Shown: positions 8,757 through 17,604 of the stretch, piece by piece
Layout of the letters: every line of letters begins with the position of its first letter
How positions within the stretch are numbered: position 1 is the first letter of the stretch
Assembly (NCBI GenBank): GCA_022827195.1
Contig: JAJDTL010000019.1
Span: 62,001 to 126,000 of the forward strand
Origin: Caldilineaceae bacterium
GTDB taxonomy: Bacteria; Chloroflexota; Anaerolineae; Caldilineales; Caldilineaceae
Direction: 5' to 3'
Length of the DNA: 64,000 bases
Program-made: the position numbers and the translations under genes
The notes under the pieces: model-generated
The model's database searches: none
What the model was told of the DNA's origin: nothing
Seen by the model: only the letters and a program-made list of their open reading frames with translations

Positions 8757-9551
8757 CTACGTTTCGTACTTGCGGATGTGCTCGACGACCGTGGTCATCC
8801 AACCCGTCAATGCGTCCAGCTTTTCATCGTCCCAGCTGCGGTCGGTGCGGCACAACAGATTCTCGCCTTGACCCGCATGCTCAAACAGGCCGGTGTTGAG
8901 CGCATTTTCCCTCAGCGTTTCGACGGTCTCTTCTGGGACGTTTGACTTCTTCAACACCGTGTCGAGGCCGGTGTAAATATTCTGCTTGTACACCGACAGC
9001 GGTGGATAGCCGTAGCAGATTACGACCATCGCCCCCTTGGATGCCGCGTTGAGAGAGAACCCCTTGAGGCCCCATTTGATTCTCATTCCACTCTGCTTTC
9101 CAAGCGCCAGCACTCTTTCGTAGACAGCTCTCCCGTTCTCGTTAAGGGCGTCGAGGAACTCCTCTTCGTTGGTCTGGCTCTGTTTCTTCTTGAACGCTGA
9201 AGAGGCCTCCACATCATCCGGAGGAAGATCGTCCGACTGATCGGTGGCCGGCGGCGTCACGTCCTTGCCTGGCATTACCTGCAACAGGACCTCGACCTGC
9301 TCGGGTTCCAACTGGAAAAACTCCCGCGAGGAATTTATCCGGTGCGGTCCGAAGGCGGTGTGCAGAGCACTCTCAATTTCACCAGCGGCCTTATCCTCGA
9401 TTTCGCGGGCGATGACGCAGTCAAAGGGAAGCGGCACACCTGTCGAGTACAGTTCTCCCATCCTGTGCTGTACGTTCGCCCTGTCGGTCATGCCGATTTT
9501 GACGATTCCCGGCATCGCCGGATTTGTCAACACGTAGACGATGTTGGGCAT
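8757..9551 (-). CDS. GIY-YIG (T5orf172-like) domain protein
   Basis: The 264-residue protein begins with a GIY-YIG-like nuclease module: IVYVLTNPAMPGIVKIGMTD supplies the two short strands, and an R-containing helix (RMGELYSTGVPLPF) plus a Glu (EIESALHTAF, then NSSREFFQL) follow. This pattern matches the T5orf172/MUG113 branch. The C-terminal half, after a charged linker at about residues 105-140, resembles a DUF5655-like region (LKGFSLNAASKGAMVVICYG). The start at 9551 has AGGAG eight bases upstream. The gene lies in tandem with a PD-(D/E)XK nuclease and restriction-modification remains, which suggests a defence or mobile-element role. Substrate is unknown. Confidence 0.8.
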   Translation of the reverse strand: MPNIVYVLTNPAMPGIVKIGMTDRANVQHRMGELYSTGVPLPFDCVIAREIEDKAAGEIESALHTAFGPHRINSSREFFQLEPEQVEVLLQVMPGKDVTPPATDQSDDLPPDDVEASSAFKKKQSQTNEEEFLDALNENGRAVYERVLALGKQSGMRIKWGLKGFSLNAASKGAMVVICYGYPPLSVYKQNIYTGLDTVLKKSNVPEETVETLRENALNTGLFEHAGQGENLLCRTDRSWDDEKLDALTGWMTTVVEHIRKYET

Positions 9552-9610
9552 GGCTGCTTCTCCTGGTGGAGAGTTGGCTGACGGGGACCCTTTGACGGCA
9601 ACGGGAGAGC

Positions 9611-10687
9611 CTACTTTGTATCCCAAAGTGACCTGAGTCGGTCAACTGTGAATTGCCACCTGGGGCTGCGCGGCTTGGCTACGATGGCCGGGTTGGCGAA
9701 AAACCCTGTCTCCCAAATTGCTTGCGGTTTGTCAACCGACTTGTCCCAGCGGACAGCGACGAAATGTTCGCCTTGCTCTTCGCCAAAAGCGTTTTGCGCC
9801 TCTAGCTCGCGTTCGGTCAAAGGCTTGAGAGTGCCGTCAATATCGACCATGAACTGATCAGGGCGCACGGCAGCCGCCAAAACCTCGCCGTATCCGACGT
9901 AGCCACTGCCGGATACGTGGACCCAGACGCGGTCGCCGGGTTGAAGATTTCTGAGTGGCTTTACGAATTTCTCCCCGCCTCCGGCACTGACGAAACCATA
10001 CTTTTTGGCATCCTTCCAGCAGCGGCTCTCACCTTCGCCGAAGACGACGTAATACTCTCCATTCCATTCCGTCTTGACGGCGGAAGAAGAGATTTCGGTG
10101 GCGAGGGAGCCTGGTTCTGTTAGCCAGGTGCGGGTCAGATATTCACGGCCTTCATCTTTGAAGATGCGGAAGAATGCGACATTGATGTCGACAGCGTGTT
10201 GTTCCTGTAGATAGGTAACGATGCGCTCGGTCGACGAGTCGAGGTCTGCGGCGACGACCAGGAGTCGATGGCCGACGTTGAGTTCGTCGGGAATGGCTTC
10301 GAATTTTCTCTTGAGTGCGACTTCGATCGCTTCCGGCGTCTTCTTATAAAAATGCTGCTGGTATTTGATGAAGATTTCAGCGATATCTCCAGAGGTCAGT
10401 CCGTATACCCAGGAGGCGTAGTCGAGAACCTGCGCTACAACTTCCTTAGGGGTCTTCCCTTTCTTCAACTCAACGACAACCAGGTTTCCGACGGCGTCGA
10501 TGGCGAGGATGTCGATGAATCCGCCGAAGGCTGTAGGAACTTCACGACCGATTACCATGAGCCCGGGATCGACGATCGAGATGTCGGAGGCGATTATGTC
10601 CTGCAGACGCTTTTCAAGATCGATTCCTGTGAGAGAAAGGGGGCTCAGGTCCTTCTCGATGCGCCAAATTTCTGTTTCTATCGGCAT
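9611..10687 (-). CDS. PD-(D/E)XK nuclease of the NucS/DUF91-like type
   Basis: The 358-residue protein carries a restriction-endonuclease fold at residues 30-90. The core is visible as GGFIDILAIDAVGNLVVVELKKGK, giving the Asp and the E-x-K pair of PD-(D/E)XK enzymes, followed by QVLDYASWV, a pattern seen in DUF91/NucS-like proteins. The C-terminal 150 residues form a separate module with KTEWNGEYYVVFGEG and GDRVWVHVSGSGYVGYGEV, possibly a nucleic-acid-binding beta domain. It is not canonical NucS because that protein is shorter. A ribosome site (AAAGGA) seven bases upstream supports the ATG. The gene is 59 bases upstream of the GIY-YIG gene and likely co-transcribed. Confidence 0.82.
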   Translation of the reverse strand: MPIETEIWRIEKDLSPLSLTGIDLEKRLQDIIASDISIVDPGLMVIGREVPTAFGGFIDILAIDAVGNLVVVELKKGKTPKEVVAQVLDYASWVYGLTSGDIAEIFIKYQQHFYKKTPEAIEVALKRKFEAIPDELNVGHRLLVVAADLDSSTERIVTYLQEQHAVDINVAFFRIFKDEGREYLTRTWLTEPGSLATEISSSAVKTEWNGEYYVVFGEGESRCWKDAKKYGFVSAGGGEKFVKPLRNLQPGDRVWVHVSGSGYVGYGEVLAAAVRPDQFMVDIDGTLKPLTERELEAQNAFGEEQGEHFVAVRWDKSVDKPQAIWETGFFANPAIVAKPRSPRWQFTVDRLRSLWDTK

Positions 10688-10827
10688 GGTGGTTCCTTTC
10701 GTTATCGAACGAAGCGTGGCCGCCTATTGCGGTGGCGGCATCCCGAGGCGGCACTCCTACCTCTCTCTTGCCACGCCGCTGCCTCGGGCAACAGTGTCCT
10801 CGCGGCCGAAGCTGAACGCCCGTAGGA

Positions 10828-11084
10828 CTATACCGCCACCACCACATCCACATCCCCGACGTCGAGCGCATTGTAATACGCGAGCACCATCTCCTTCGTG
10901 CGGTAGTTGCCGAACGCGGCTTCGTCGTGCCGGCGAACGATCGGGAACGTGTCGAGGATGTAGGCGGCGTCATCCTAGGACAGGCCGTAGAGGTGAAAGT
11001 AGAGCGCGTCCAAGCAGACGCAGGTGGCGGCGCTCCTTTCGGGCTCCGCAGTTTGGTCGAGATCCCAATCGGAGGGCCTCGGGG
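10828..11084 (-). pseudogene. C-terminal remnant of a type IIG/N6-adenine restriction-modification enzyme
   Basis: Reading the minus strand in one frame gives LDALYFHLYGLS, a TAG stop (10975-10977), then DDAAYILDTFPIVRRHDEAAFGNYRTKEMVLAYYNAL. This matches the conserved tail of Eco57I-like or other large N6-adenine methylases (LDALxFxLYGLSxDDxxYILxTFPIVxRxDExxxGxYRTKxxIL). The frame is broken by the internal stop, and no methylase or nuclease domain remains upstream because the HEPN gene begins there. It is therefore a dead fragment, showing that a complete restriction-modification gene once stood here. Confidence 0.75.
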
Positions 11085-11483
11085 CTAGAGCTGGCTCTTC
11101 ACGAAAGTTGCGACTTCACCGGCTAATCTTACCGCTTCCCAAGCCTCTTCTTCGTCCGGATCAACAAAATCTTCCATCGGATATCGCACGCCTGCGCCGT
11201 ACCTGCCCAAAGTCTCGGCCGTCAGTTCCAGCTCGCTGAAGGCCGGCTGATGTTGCGTGCATTCCTGTGTCAAATAGAACAGATCATGGACGAAGTTGAA
11301 TCTATGCGACCTGGAGACGAGGAATCCTTTCAGGTACTTTTCGGCACACTGCTGGGCGTGATAACAGGTTCTTGGCGGAAATGGATTTCCGGGCGGCATG
11401 GCACGGCGGGCCATTTCCAGATCCTGTTCGGCCTTTTCGAACCAGGCGTGCTCAAGAGGCCGCCCGCTCGTACAGGATTTCAT
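11085..11483 (-). CDS. HEPN domain protein (toxin partner of MNT)
   Basis: The 132-residue all-helical protein has the HEPN family order: HAWFEKAEQDLEMA, then CYHAQQCAEKYLKGFL, then the Rx4H-like element RFNFVH followed by DLFYLTQEC. In HEPN/MNT pairs the HEPN protein is a ribonuclease toxin. The Met at 11483 is chosen because the preceding codons of the longer frame overlap the neighbour and show no family similarity; it overlaps the MNT gene by about 32 bases in another frame. Translational coupling with the upstream antitoxin is likely. Confidence 0.85.
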   Translation of the reverse strand: MKSCTSGRPLEHAWFEKAEQDLEMARRAMPPGNPFPPRTCYHAQQCAEKYLKGFLVSRSHRFNFVHDLFYLTQECTQHQPAFSELELTAETLGRYGAGVRYPMEDFVDPDEEEAWEAVRLAGEVATFVKSQL

Positions 11484-11784
11484 GCAGTTCGAGAGCCGTG
11501 TTGACAAAGGAGTAGGGATTGTCGCGCTGCAAAGCAAGGCGGTCATGCGTCGTGACGAGGATGTCGACGGGCAGCATGAACTGTTCGCCTATCGCCCTGC
11601 GAATGGGGTTGCCCCGTTTGGGCCAGTCGTCGAGAGATTTGAGGACGACGAGGAGATCGATGTCGCTGTGGGAGCCGGCGTTGCCGCGGGCGTGGCTGCC
11701 GAAGAGGATGATCTGTTCCGGGTCGAACTGTTCGGCGATCAACTGAGCAACGGCCTGAATTGTCGCCCTGTCGATTGAGACCAT
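11452..11784 (-). CDS. MNT-type nucleotidyltransferase antitoxin
   Basis: The 110-residue protein has the minimal nucleotidyltransferase signature GSHARGNAGSHSDIDLLVV: the GSxxRG loop and the paired aspartates of DxD. In the family, the MNT partner neutralises the HEPN RNase, in some systems by AMPylating a tyrosine. The ATG at 11784 leaves a normal N-terminus (MVSIDRATIQAVAQLIAEQF); a longer frame to 11823 exists. The gene precedes and overlaps the HEPN gene, the usual antitoxin-first order. No clear promoter was identified in the 296-base gap upstream. Confidence 0.88.
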   Translation of the reverse strand: MVSIDRATIQAVAQLIAEQFDPEQIILFGSHARGNAGSHSDIDLLVVLKSLDDWPKRGNPIRRAIGEQFMLPVDILVTTHDRLALQRDNPYSFVNTALELHEILYERAAS

Positions 11785-12017
11785 AGCCACTTGGAGGAAA
11801 CCTCGTAGCGAACAGTCTGTCATGAATCTGGCTGCATCGAACAGTCAGAAGTCAAGTGCATTCTAGCGGACTTCGTGTCCGGGGCGAAGCCGCGCCTCAG
11901 ACGACCAAATCCGTGTTTGACGGCGGCTCTTGACCTAGTGGGCATTCGGCACAGGAAATGGGACGGGATCTTTCCCGTATTGTGGTCCAAAGATCGGGCC
12001 CGCCATACAGGGCCCCA

Positions 12018-12041
12018 CCAAGGCCGCGAGACCGGCCTTGG
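12018..12041. terminator. Candidate hairpin downstream of the TPR gene
   Basis: A perfect nine-base-pair stem (CCAAGGCCG / CGGCCTTGG) with a six-base loop lies about 40 bases after the stop of the TPR gene, which reads on the minus strand. There is no T-run on either side, so it may be a transcript-stabilising hairpin instead of an intrinsic terminator. Confidence 0.4.
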
Positions 12042-12081
12042 AAGCGTGCAATCTGTTCAGAATCCTCTTATTCTTCTCACC

Positions 12082-13308
12082 TCATTGTTCGGATTTCGGC
12101 CTTCTCAAGTGAAAAGTCAACGCATCCTGGTAGTCGTCAGCGAAGTCGGGCTGCTCCAGCAGGGCCTGCTCATAGTTGGGAAAGGCGTCCGCGGACAGAC
12201 CTAAGTTGAACTTGGCCAGGACCCTGTTGTGGTAGGCGCGGGCATTGCCGGGCTTGATCTGTAGGGCCTGGTCATAGTCTGTGATGGCTTCCAGATATTG
12301 ACCGAGCTCAACCTTGGCAATACCCCGGTAGACGTAGGCGACCGCTATATCAGGCTTGAGTCGGAGAGCTTGGTTATAGTCGGAGATGGCTTCCAGGTAT
12401 TGACCGAGCTCAACCTTGGCACGGCCCCGATGTAAATAGGCGCTGGCATAGTCGGGCTTGAGTTGTAGCGCCTGGTTATAGTCGGCGATGGCCTCCTGGT
12501 GTTGACCGAGGTGTCCCTTGGCATGACCCTGAAAGACGTATACGCTGGCAGCGTCCGCCTGCAGCTGGAGCGCCTGGCCGTAGTCGGCAACGGCCTCCTC
12601 GTATTGACCGAGGCGGGTCATGGCATGACCCCGAACGACGTAAGCGTTGGCGTTGTCGGGCTGCAGTTGAAAAGCCTGGTCCAGGTCGCTAAAGGCGTCC
12701 TGGTATTGACCAAGCCCAATCTTGGCATTGGCCCGCCCAGCGTAGGCGTCGGCATTGTCCGGCCCCAATTGGAGAGCCTGGTTGTAGTCGGCGATGGCGT
12801 CCTGGTATTGACCTAGACAGACCTTCGCACTGCCTCGAAAGCCGTAGGCGTTGACATCGTCTGGCCAGAAACGGAGGGTCTGGTCCATGTCGGCGATGGC
12901 ATCCTCATATTCACCGATCGTAAAGCTGGCGGCGCCCCGATAGTAGTAGGCTGCGGCGAAGTCGGGTCGCAGTTGGAGGGCTTGGTCGTAGTCGGCGATG
13001 GCGTCCCGGTATTGACCAAGCATTAACCTGGCAAAGCCGCGATGGTCGTAGGCATAGGCATTGTCGGGCTGGAGTTGTAGAGCCTGGCTGTAGTCGGCGA
13101 TAGCCTCCTCGTATCGTTCAATCTCCCCCTTGGCATTGCCCCGACTTATGTAAGCGTCGACATTGTCGGGCTGCAGAAGGAGACGCAGGGACTGACGGAG
13201 GTCAGTGATGTAGGCGTTTGAGCTGTTCGTGCCGGCACAAGTGGCGATCACCGCACACGCCACGATAACCGCTGCGAACACACTCAGTCTCTTGTGCGTG
13301 CGCTTCAT
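12082..13308 (-). CDS. TPR-repeat lipoprotein, ten repeats
   Basis: The 408-residue protein has a signal peptide with possible lipobox (AVIVAC, Cys18) followed by ten consecutive 34-residue tetratricopeptide repeats of the form AYxxRGxAKxxLGQYQEAIADYNQALQLxP. At DNA level this makes a roughly 102-base periodicity over about 1 kb. Such proteins are scaffolds at the cell surface or in the envelope; no enzymatic domain is present. GGGAG seven bases before the ATG at 13308 supports the start, and the longer frame to 13428 has no signal-peptide logic. The last repeat is degenerate (LSADAFPNYEQALLEQP). Repeat units are similar enough that slippage or recombination could change their number. Confidence 0.88.
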   Translation of the reverse strand: MKRTHKRLSVFAAVIVACAVIATCAGTNSSNAYITDLRQSLRLLLQPDNVDAYISRGNAKGEIERYEEAIADYSQALQLQPDNAYAYDHRGFARLMLGQYRDAIADYDQALQLRPDFAAAYYYRGAASFTIGEYEDAIADMDQTLRFWPDDVNAYGFRGSAKVCLGQYQDAIADYNQALQLGPDNADAYAGRANAKIGLGQYQDAFSDLDQAFQLQPDNANAYVVRGHAMTRLGQYEEAVADYGQALQLQADAASVYVFQGHAKGHLGQHQEAIADYNQALQLKPDYASAYLHRGRAKVELGQYLEAISDYNQALRLKPDIAVAYVYRGIAKVELGQYLEAITDYDQALQIKPGNARAYHNRVLAKFNLGLSADAFPNYEQALLEQPDFADDYQDALTFHLRRPKSEQ

Positions 13309-13704
13309 GCTCAGTCTCCCGTGTCGTTGCTGCGCGGATAGCGACGATGGGCTATCCGCTCTCGCTGCTGTCCGGACACCAGTATAATTTGTATTCCGGG
13401 GGCACGCTAACACGAGATTCGCGCGCAAACGGTGTGGAGTCAGGGGATATGCGACAACCCGAACCCCTGGGAAAACGCATTGGAACGCCTCCCGGCGGGT
13501 CGGTTGCCGGCCGGTCCCCCCGCAAGCGCCGGCTCAGTCCGTAAGAGCCCAATTGCCGGCGCTCTTATCTGTTCTCATCCCGAGCAGAACAAACCTGCCC
13601 GCACGGGAAGCCCGCCACCTCTTGAGAACGGCTCTCCAAAACCAGCCCCCTGGCCAAGTGAACCTGGCGCGTGCCATTCGTGCCGGATTCGCGCCCTCCA
13701 GGCG

Positions 13705-13875
13705 GGGTTGGGTTGGAGATCCCGCCCCATCAAGCGAAGGAGCACCCTGCGCCTTGACGCGGATCCCATCGCTTGGTTCAAAGCCCGCGCCCGAGACGGC
13801 CGCGGCGACCAGACCAACATCAACCGCGCCCTGAGAGGGCATATCGAATGTCGTAAACGAAAGTTGACGGCATGA
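13705..13875 (+). pseudogene. BrnA/DUF4415-like antitoxin remnant
   Basis: The C-terminal 56 codons of an otherwise meaningless frame read RSTLRLDADPIAWFKARARDGRGDQTNINRALRGHIE. This matches the ribbon-helix-helix tail of BrnA/DUF4415 antitoxins (VTLRLDADVLAWFKAQGxGxQTRINAxLRAYxE) with a small insertion. No start, N-terminal region or BrnT toxin is recognisable nearby. The 13309-13704 stretch upstream shows nothing else I can support. Confidence 0.5.
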
Positions 13876-13897
13876 CGCATCGGAGCTTGGACTCCCC

Positions 13898-14150
13898 CTA
13901 GGCCAGCCACTTCGCCGTCTTCCAGCGTCCCTGCGCCATGATCCCGTGCATCGGCGCGCGGCCCTGCGTCGCGCCATGCCTACGCGACCCGAATGGCCGG
14001 AGAAACCGGACCCCAGGCCCGCGTCCGACAGCACGCGGCAGGGCGCGATATCGACCGGTGCGCGGCGCGGTGCCAGCACATCCTGCAGGCGCTGCCAGAT
14101 CTGTCAATCGACCCCAGCTCGGGGTGAATGCGCCAAGAAGAGAGAGCAAA
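13898..14150 (-). pseudogene. Frameshifted C-terminal fragment of a tyrosine recombinase
   Basis: One minus-strand frame reads SDAGLGSGFSGHSGRVGMARR, the HxxR region of phage-type integrases (SGHSLRVGMAQ). The sequence then continues in another frame as PMHGIMAQGRWKTAKWLA, the next conserved block before the catalytic tyrosine. The frame change and the lack of the N-terminal and catalytic parts make it a dead fragment. It lies 29 bases from the end of the large LRR gene. Confidence 0.65.
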
Positions 14151-14178
14151 CGTTATTCACCCCTCATCACGCTCCAGG

Positions 14179-17100
14179 TCAGGGCGTGTCGCAAATGGGC
14201 AGGTTCAGGCGGGCCAGATCATTGTCCCAAACCTTGCGCCAAGCTGCGGGCACGCATCCGCTCAATTGATTGCCTGAGAGGTACAAGAGGTCCAGGCTGG
14301 CTAGCTGTCCCAGTTCTGACGGGATCTCTCCACTCAACCGGTTGCCTGCGAGGTGCAGCGCTTTCAGGTTGGTGAGATTACCCAGCGCTGACGGAATCTC
14401 CCCGCTCAACTGGTTTGTGTGGAGATGCAGATCAGTCAAGGAGGAGAGGTTACCCAATTCTGACGGAATCTCCCCGCTCAACCGGTTCGCGCTGAGCAAA
14501 AGCTGTATCAAGTTCGTGAGCTTACCCAGTTCTGACGGGATCTCTCCCTTCAACTGGTTGCCCGCGAGGGCCAGCACCTTCAGGTAGATGAGGTTGCCCA
14601 GCTCTGGCGGTATCTCCCCACCCAACTGGTTGAACTCGAGGACGAGCGAAGTGACTCGCCCTGCGCTATCAACGGTGACACCATACCACTCCCAGAGCGG
14701 TTCGTCGCTCAGCCAGTTGGTGCGGTTGGTCCAACTGGCGCCGTTCGTCGCCTCGTAGATCGCAACCAGCACGGCCCGCTCCCCGGGCGCTGAAGATCGC
14801 GCGTCGCAATAGGGCAGGTCCAGATCGGCCAGATCATTGAACTTTACATTGCGCCAAACTGCGGGCACGCATCCACTCAGATGACTGGCTGCAAGGTATA
14901 CGTATGTCAGGTTGGTGAGGTTGCCCAGTTCCGGCGGTATCTTTCCGCTCAACCCGTTGCCGTGGAGGGACAGCGCTGTCAAGTTAGCGAGGTCGCCCAG
15001 CTCTGGTGGGATCTTTCCGCTCAACCGGTTACCTGAAAGGTCCAGCGCAGTGACCCGCCCCGCGCTGTCAGTGATAACGCCGTACCACTCCCCGAGCGGT
15101 CTGTCGCTCAGCCAGTGAGCGCTGTTCACCCAGTTCGCGCCGTCGGTGGCGCGATAGAGCGCAACCAGCGCGGCCCTCTCCCCAAACACTGAAGTTGACG
15201 CGTCGCAATCGGGCAGACCCAGGTAAGCCAGATCATTGTGCGCGACATTGCGCAGGACGGCATTGCGCAGGACGGCGGGCACGCATCCGCTCAACCGGTT
15301 GTCTGCGAGGGACAGCTTTTCCAGTCTAGTGAGATTTCCCAACTCCGGTGGGATCCCCCCGCTCAACCGGTTGTCTGCGAGGGACAGCTCTTCCAGCTCA
15401 GTGAGGTTGCCCAGCTCCGGTGGGATCCCCCCGCTCAACCGGTTGCCATCGAGGTACAGCCATGCCAGGTTGGTGAGGTTACCCAGCTCCGACGGGATCT
15501 CCCCTTTTAACTGGTTGCCATCGAGGTGCAGCCATGCCAGGCTGGTGAGGTTGCCCAGCTCCGACGGGATCTCCCCGCTTAACCGGTTCGAGTCGAGGAG
15601 CAGCATTACCAGGTTGGTGAGGTTGCCCAGCTCCGACGGGATCTCCCCGCTAAACTGGTTGCCATGTAGGGACAGTTGACTCAAGTTGGTGAGCTTACCC
15701 AGTTCCGGCGGAATCGTCCCACTCAACTGATTCGAGTAAAGGTGCAGCAACGTCAGGTTGATGAGGTTGCCCAATTCTGACGGGATCGTCCCACTCAACC
15801 GGTTGGATCCGAGATCCAGCGCTTCCAGGCTGCTGAGGTTGCCCAGCTCCGACGGGATCTCTCCGCGCAACTGGTTTTCTCTGAAGACCAGCAATGTCAG
15901 GTTGGTCAGGTTGCCCAGCTCCGACGGGACCGGCCCACCTAACTGGTTCAGGTGTAGAGCCAGCACGCTCAGGTTGGTGAGGTTGCCCAGCTCCGACGGG
16001 ATCTCCCCGTGCAACTGATTTTCTCTGAAGACCAGCACTGTCAGGTTGGTGAGGCTGCTCAGTGCTGACGGAATCTTCCCGCTCAACCGGTTATCTGAAA
16101 GGACCAGCGAAGTGACCCGCCCGGCGCTGTCGGTGGTGACGCCGTGCCACGCCCCCAGCGGTTTGTCGCTCAGCCAGTTGGCGCTGTGCGTCCAGTTGGC
16201 GCCGTCGGTCGCCTCGTAGAGGGCGACCAGCGCGGCTCTGTCCGCCGACGCGCCCGGATTCCGCGACGGCGGGCCGCCGGCGCCTGGGCAGGCGGGCAGA
16301 TTCAGGCTCTGCAGGTGGGCGGCCGCAATTTGCCTGAGACCGGACACGTCTGTGTCTTCAGACTGGCATAACCGATTGCCTGCGAGGGACAGGCTTATCA
16401 GGTCGACCAATGCGCTCATGTCCGGGATGGGCCCGCTCATCCGGTTGCCGCCGAGGTCCAGCTCCGTCAGGCTGATGAGTGCGCTCAGGTCGGGAATCGG
16501 CCCGCGCAACCGGTTGGAGGCGAGGTCCAGCCTTGTCAGTTTGGTGAGTGCGCTCAGGTCGGGAATCGGCCCGCTTAACTGGTTGGACTCGAGGTCCACC
16601 TCCTTCAGGTTGGTGAGTGCGCTCAGGTCGGGAACCGGCCCGGTAAACCCGTTGACGCCGAGGAAGAGCCTCGAGAGGCCGGTGAGTGCGCTCAGGTCCG
16701 GAATCGGCCCGCGCAGCCGGTTGTGACCGAGGTCCAGCCATGTCAGGTTGGTGAGTGCGCTCAGGTCGGGGAGCGGGCCGCGCAACCAGTTGGTCTGGAG
16801 GGCCAGTCTCGTCAGGCCGGTGAGGGCGCTCAGGTCGGGAATCGGCCCGATTAACCCGTTCGCCGGGAGGTTCAGCTCAGTGACGCGGCCGCTGGCGTCA
16901 GTGACGACGCCGTACCAGGCCGCGACCGGCGCAGGGCTCAGCCAGTTGTCGTTGTGCGTCCAGTTGGCGCCGTCGGTCGCCTCGTAAAGCGCAACCAGCG
17001 CGGCCCTCTCCTCGGACACTGGAGTCGGCGTGTCGCAATCGGGCAGATCCAGGTAAGCCAGATCATTGTTCGGCGCATCGCGCAAGACTACGGGCACGCA

Positions 17101-17604
17101 TCCGCTCAACCGGTTGCCTGAAATGTACAGATCTGTCAGGTAGGCGAGGTTGCCCAGCTCGGACGGGATCTCCCCGCTCAACCGGTTGCCCCCGAGACCC
17201 AGCGTCGTCAGGTTGCTGAGGTTGCCCAACTCCGGCGGTATCGAACCACTCAACTCGTTCACTTCGAGGTGTAACTGCGTCAGGTTGGTGAGGTTGCCCA
17301 ACTCGGACGGGATCTCCCCGCTTAACCCGTTCGCCGGGAGGTTCAGCTCAGTTACGCGGCCGCTGGCGTCAGTGACGACGCCGTACCAGGCCGCGACCGG
17401 CGCAGCGCTCAGCCAGTTGTCGTTGCGCGTCCAGTTGGCGCCGTCCGTCGCCTCGTAAAGCGCAACCAGCGCGGCCCTCTCCGCCGCGCCCGGATTCTGC
17501 ACTATGAGCTCTTCCGCAGAAGGTATCAGAATCGGAAACGTTTCGGTCGTGCAGGCCGACACAAACACCGTCACCGCACAGAGAGTCAACCACACCCTTT
17601 TCAT
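14179..17604 (-). CDS. Giant plant-type leucine-rich-repeat lipoprotein, five modules
   Basis: The 1141-residue protein begins with a lipoprotein signal (VFVSAC, Cys18). It has five modules starting near residues 42, 199, 455, 809 and 942. Each opens with a conserved cap (ERAALVALYEATDGANW...NWLS...W-x-GV-TD-x-x-GRVT-x-L-x-L) and ends in LSGCVP...NDLAxLxLPxCD, except module 2, whose end differs. Between them I count 4, 8, 12, 3 and 6 repeats, about 33 in total, mostly LxxLxLxxNxLSGEIPSELGNLTN, the 24-residue plant-specific type; module 2 uses a shorter IPDLSALT form. The architecture predicts a long surface-exposed solenoid, perhaps for adhesion or ligand binding. No catalytic domain is seen. 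It is flanked by recombinase fragments, so lateral transfer is plausible. Confidence 0.9.
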   Translation of the reverse strand: MKRVWLTLCAVTVFVSACTTETFPILIPSAEELIVQNPGAAERAALVALYEATDGANWTRNDNWLSAAPVAAWYGVVTDASGRVTELNLPANGLSGEIPSELGNLTNLTQLHLEVNELSGSIPPELGNLSNLTTLGLGGNRLSGEIPSELGNLAYLTDLYISGNRLSGCVPVVLRDAPNNDLAYLDLPDCDTPTPVSEERAALVALYEATDGANWTHNDNWLSPAPVAAWYGVVTDASGRVTELNLPANGLIGPIPDLSALTGLTRLALQTNWLRGPLPDLSALTNLTWLDLGHNRLRGPIPDLSALTGLSRLFLGVNGFTGPVPDLSALTNLKEVDLESNQLSGPIPDLSALTKLTRLDLASNRLRGPIPDLSALISLTELDLGGNRMSGPIPDMSALVDLISLSLAGNRLCQSEDTDVSGLRQIAAAHLQSLNLPACPGAGGPPSRNPGASADRAALVALYEATDGANWTHSANWLSDKPLGAWHGVTTDSAGRVTSLVLSDNRLSGKIPSALSSLTNLTVLVFRENQLHGEIPSELGNLTNLSVLALHLNQLGGPVPSELGNLTNLTLLVFRENQLRGEIPSELGNLSSLEALDLGSNRLSGTIPSELGNLINLTLLHLYSNQLSGTIPPELGKLTNLSQLSLHGNQFSGEIPSELGNLTNLVMLLLDSNRLSGEIPSELGNLTSLAWLHLDGNQLKGEIPSELGNLTNLAWLYLDGNRLSGGIPPELGNLTELEELSLADNRLSGGIPPELGNLTRLEKLSLADNRLSGCVPAVLRNAVLRNVAHNDLAYLGLPDCDASTSVFGERAALVALYRATDGANWVNSAHWLSDRPLGEWYGVITDSAGRVTALDLSGNRLSGKIPPELGDLANLTALSLHGNGLSGKIPPELGNLTNLTYVYLAASHLSGCVPAVWRNVKFNDLADLDLPYCDARSSAPGERAVLVAIYEATNGASWTNRTNWLSDEPLWEWYGVTVDSAGRVTSLVLEFNQLGGEIPPELGNLIYLKVLALAGNQLKGEIPSELGKLTNLIQLLLSANRLSGEIPSELGNLSSLTDLHLHTNQLSGEIPSALGNLTNLKALHLAGNRLSGEIPSELGQLASLDLLYLSGNQLSGCVPAAWRKVWDNDLARLNLPICDTP

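Noticed and set aside
12200..13200. Regular 102-base periodicity resembling a repeat array
   Set aside because: It is the coding pattern of 34-residue TPR units, not CRISPR or satellite DNA.
14200..17400. 72-base periodicity over 3 kb
   Set aside because: Explained by 24-residue leucine-rich repeats.
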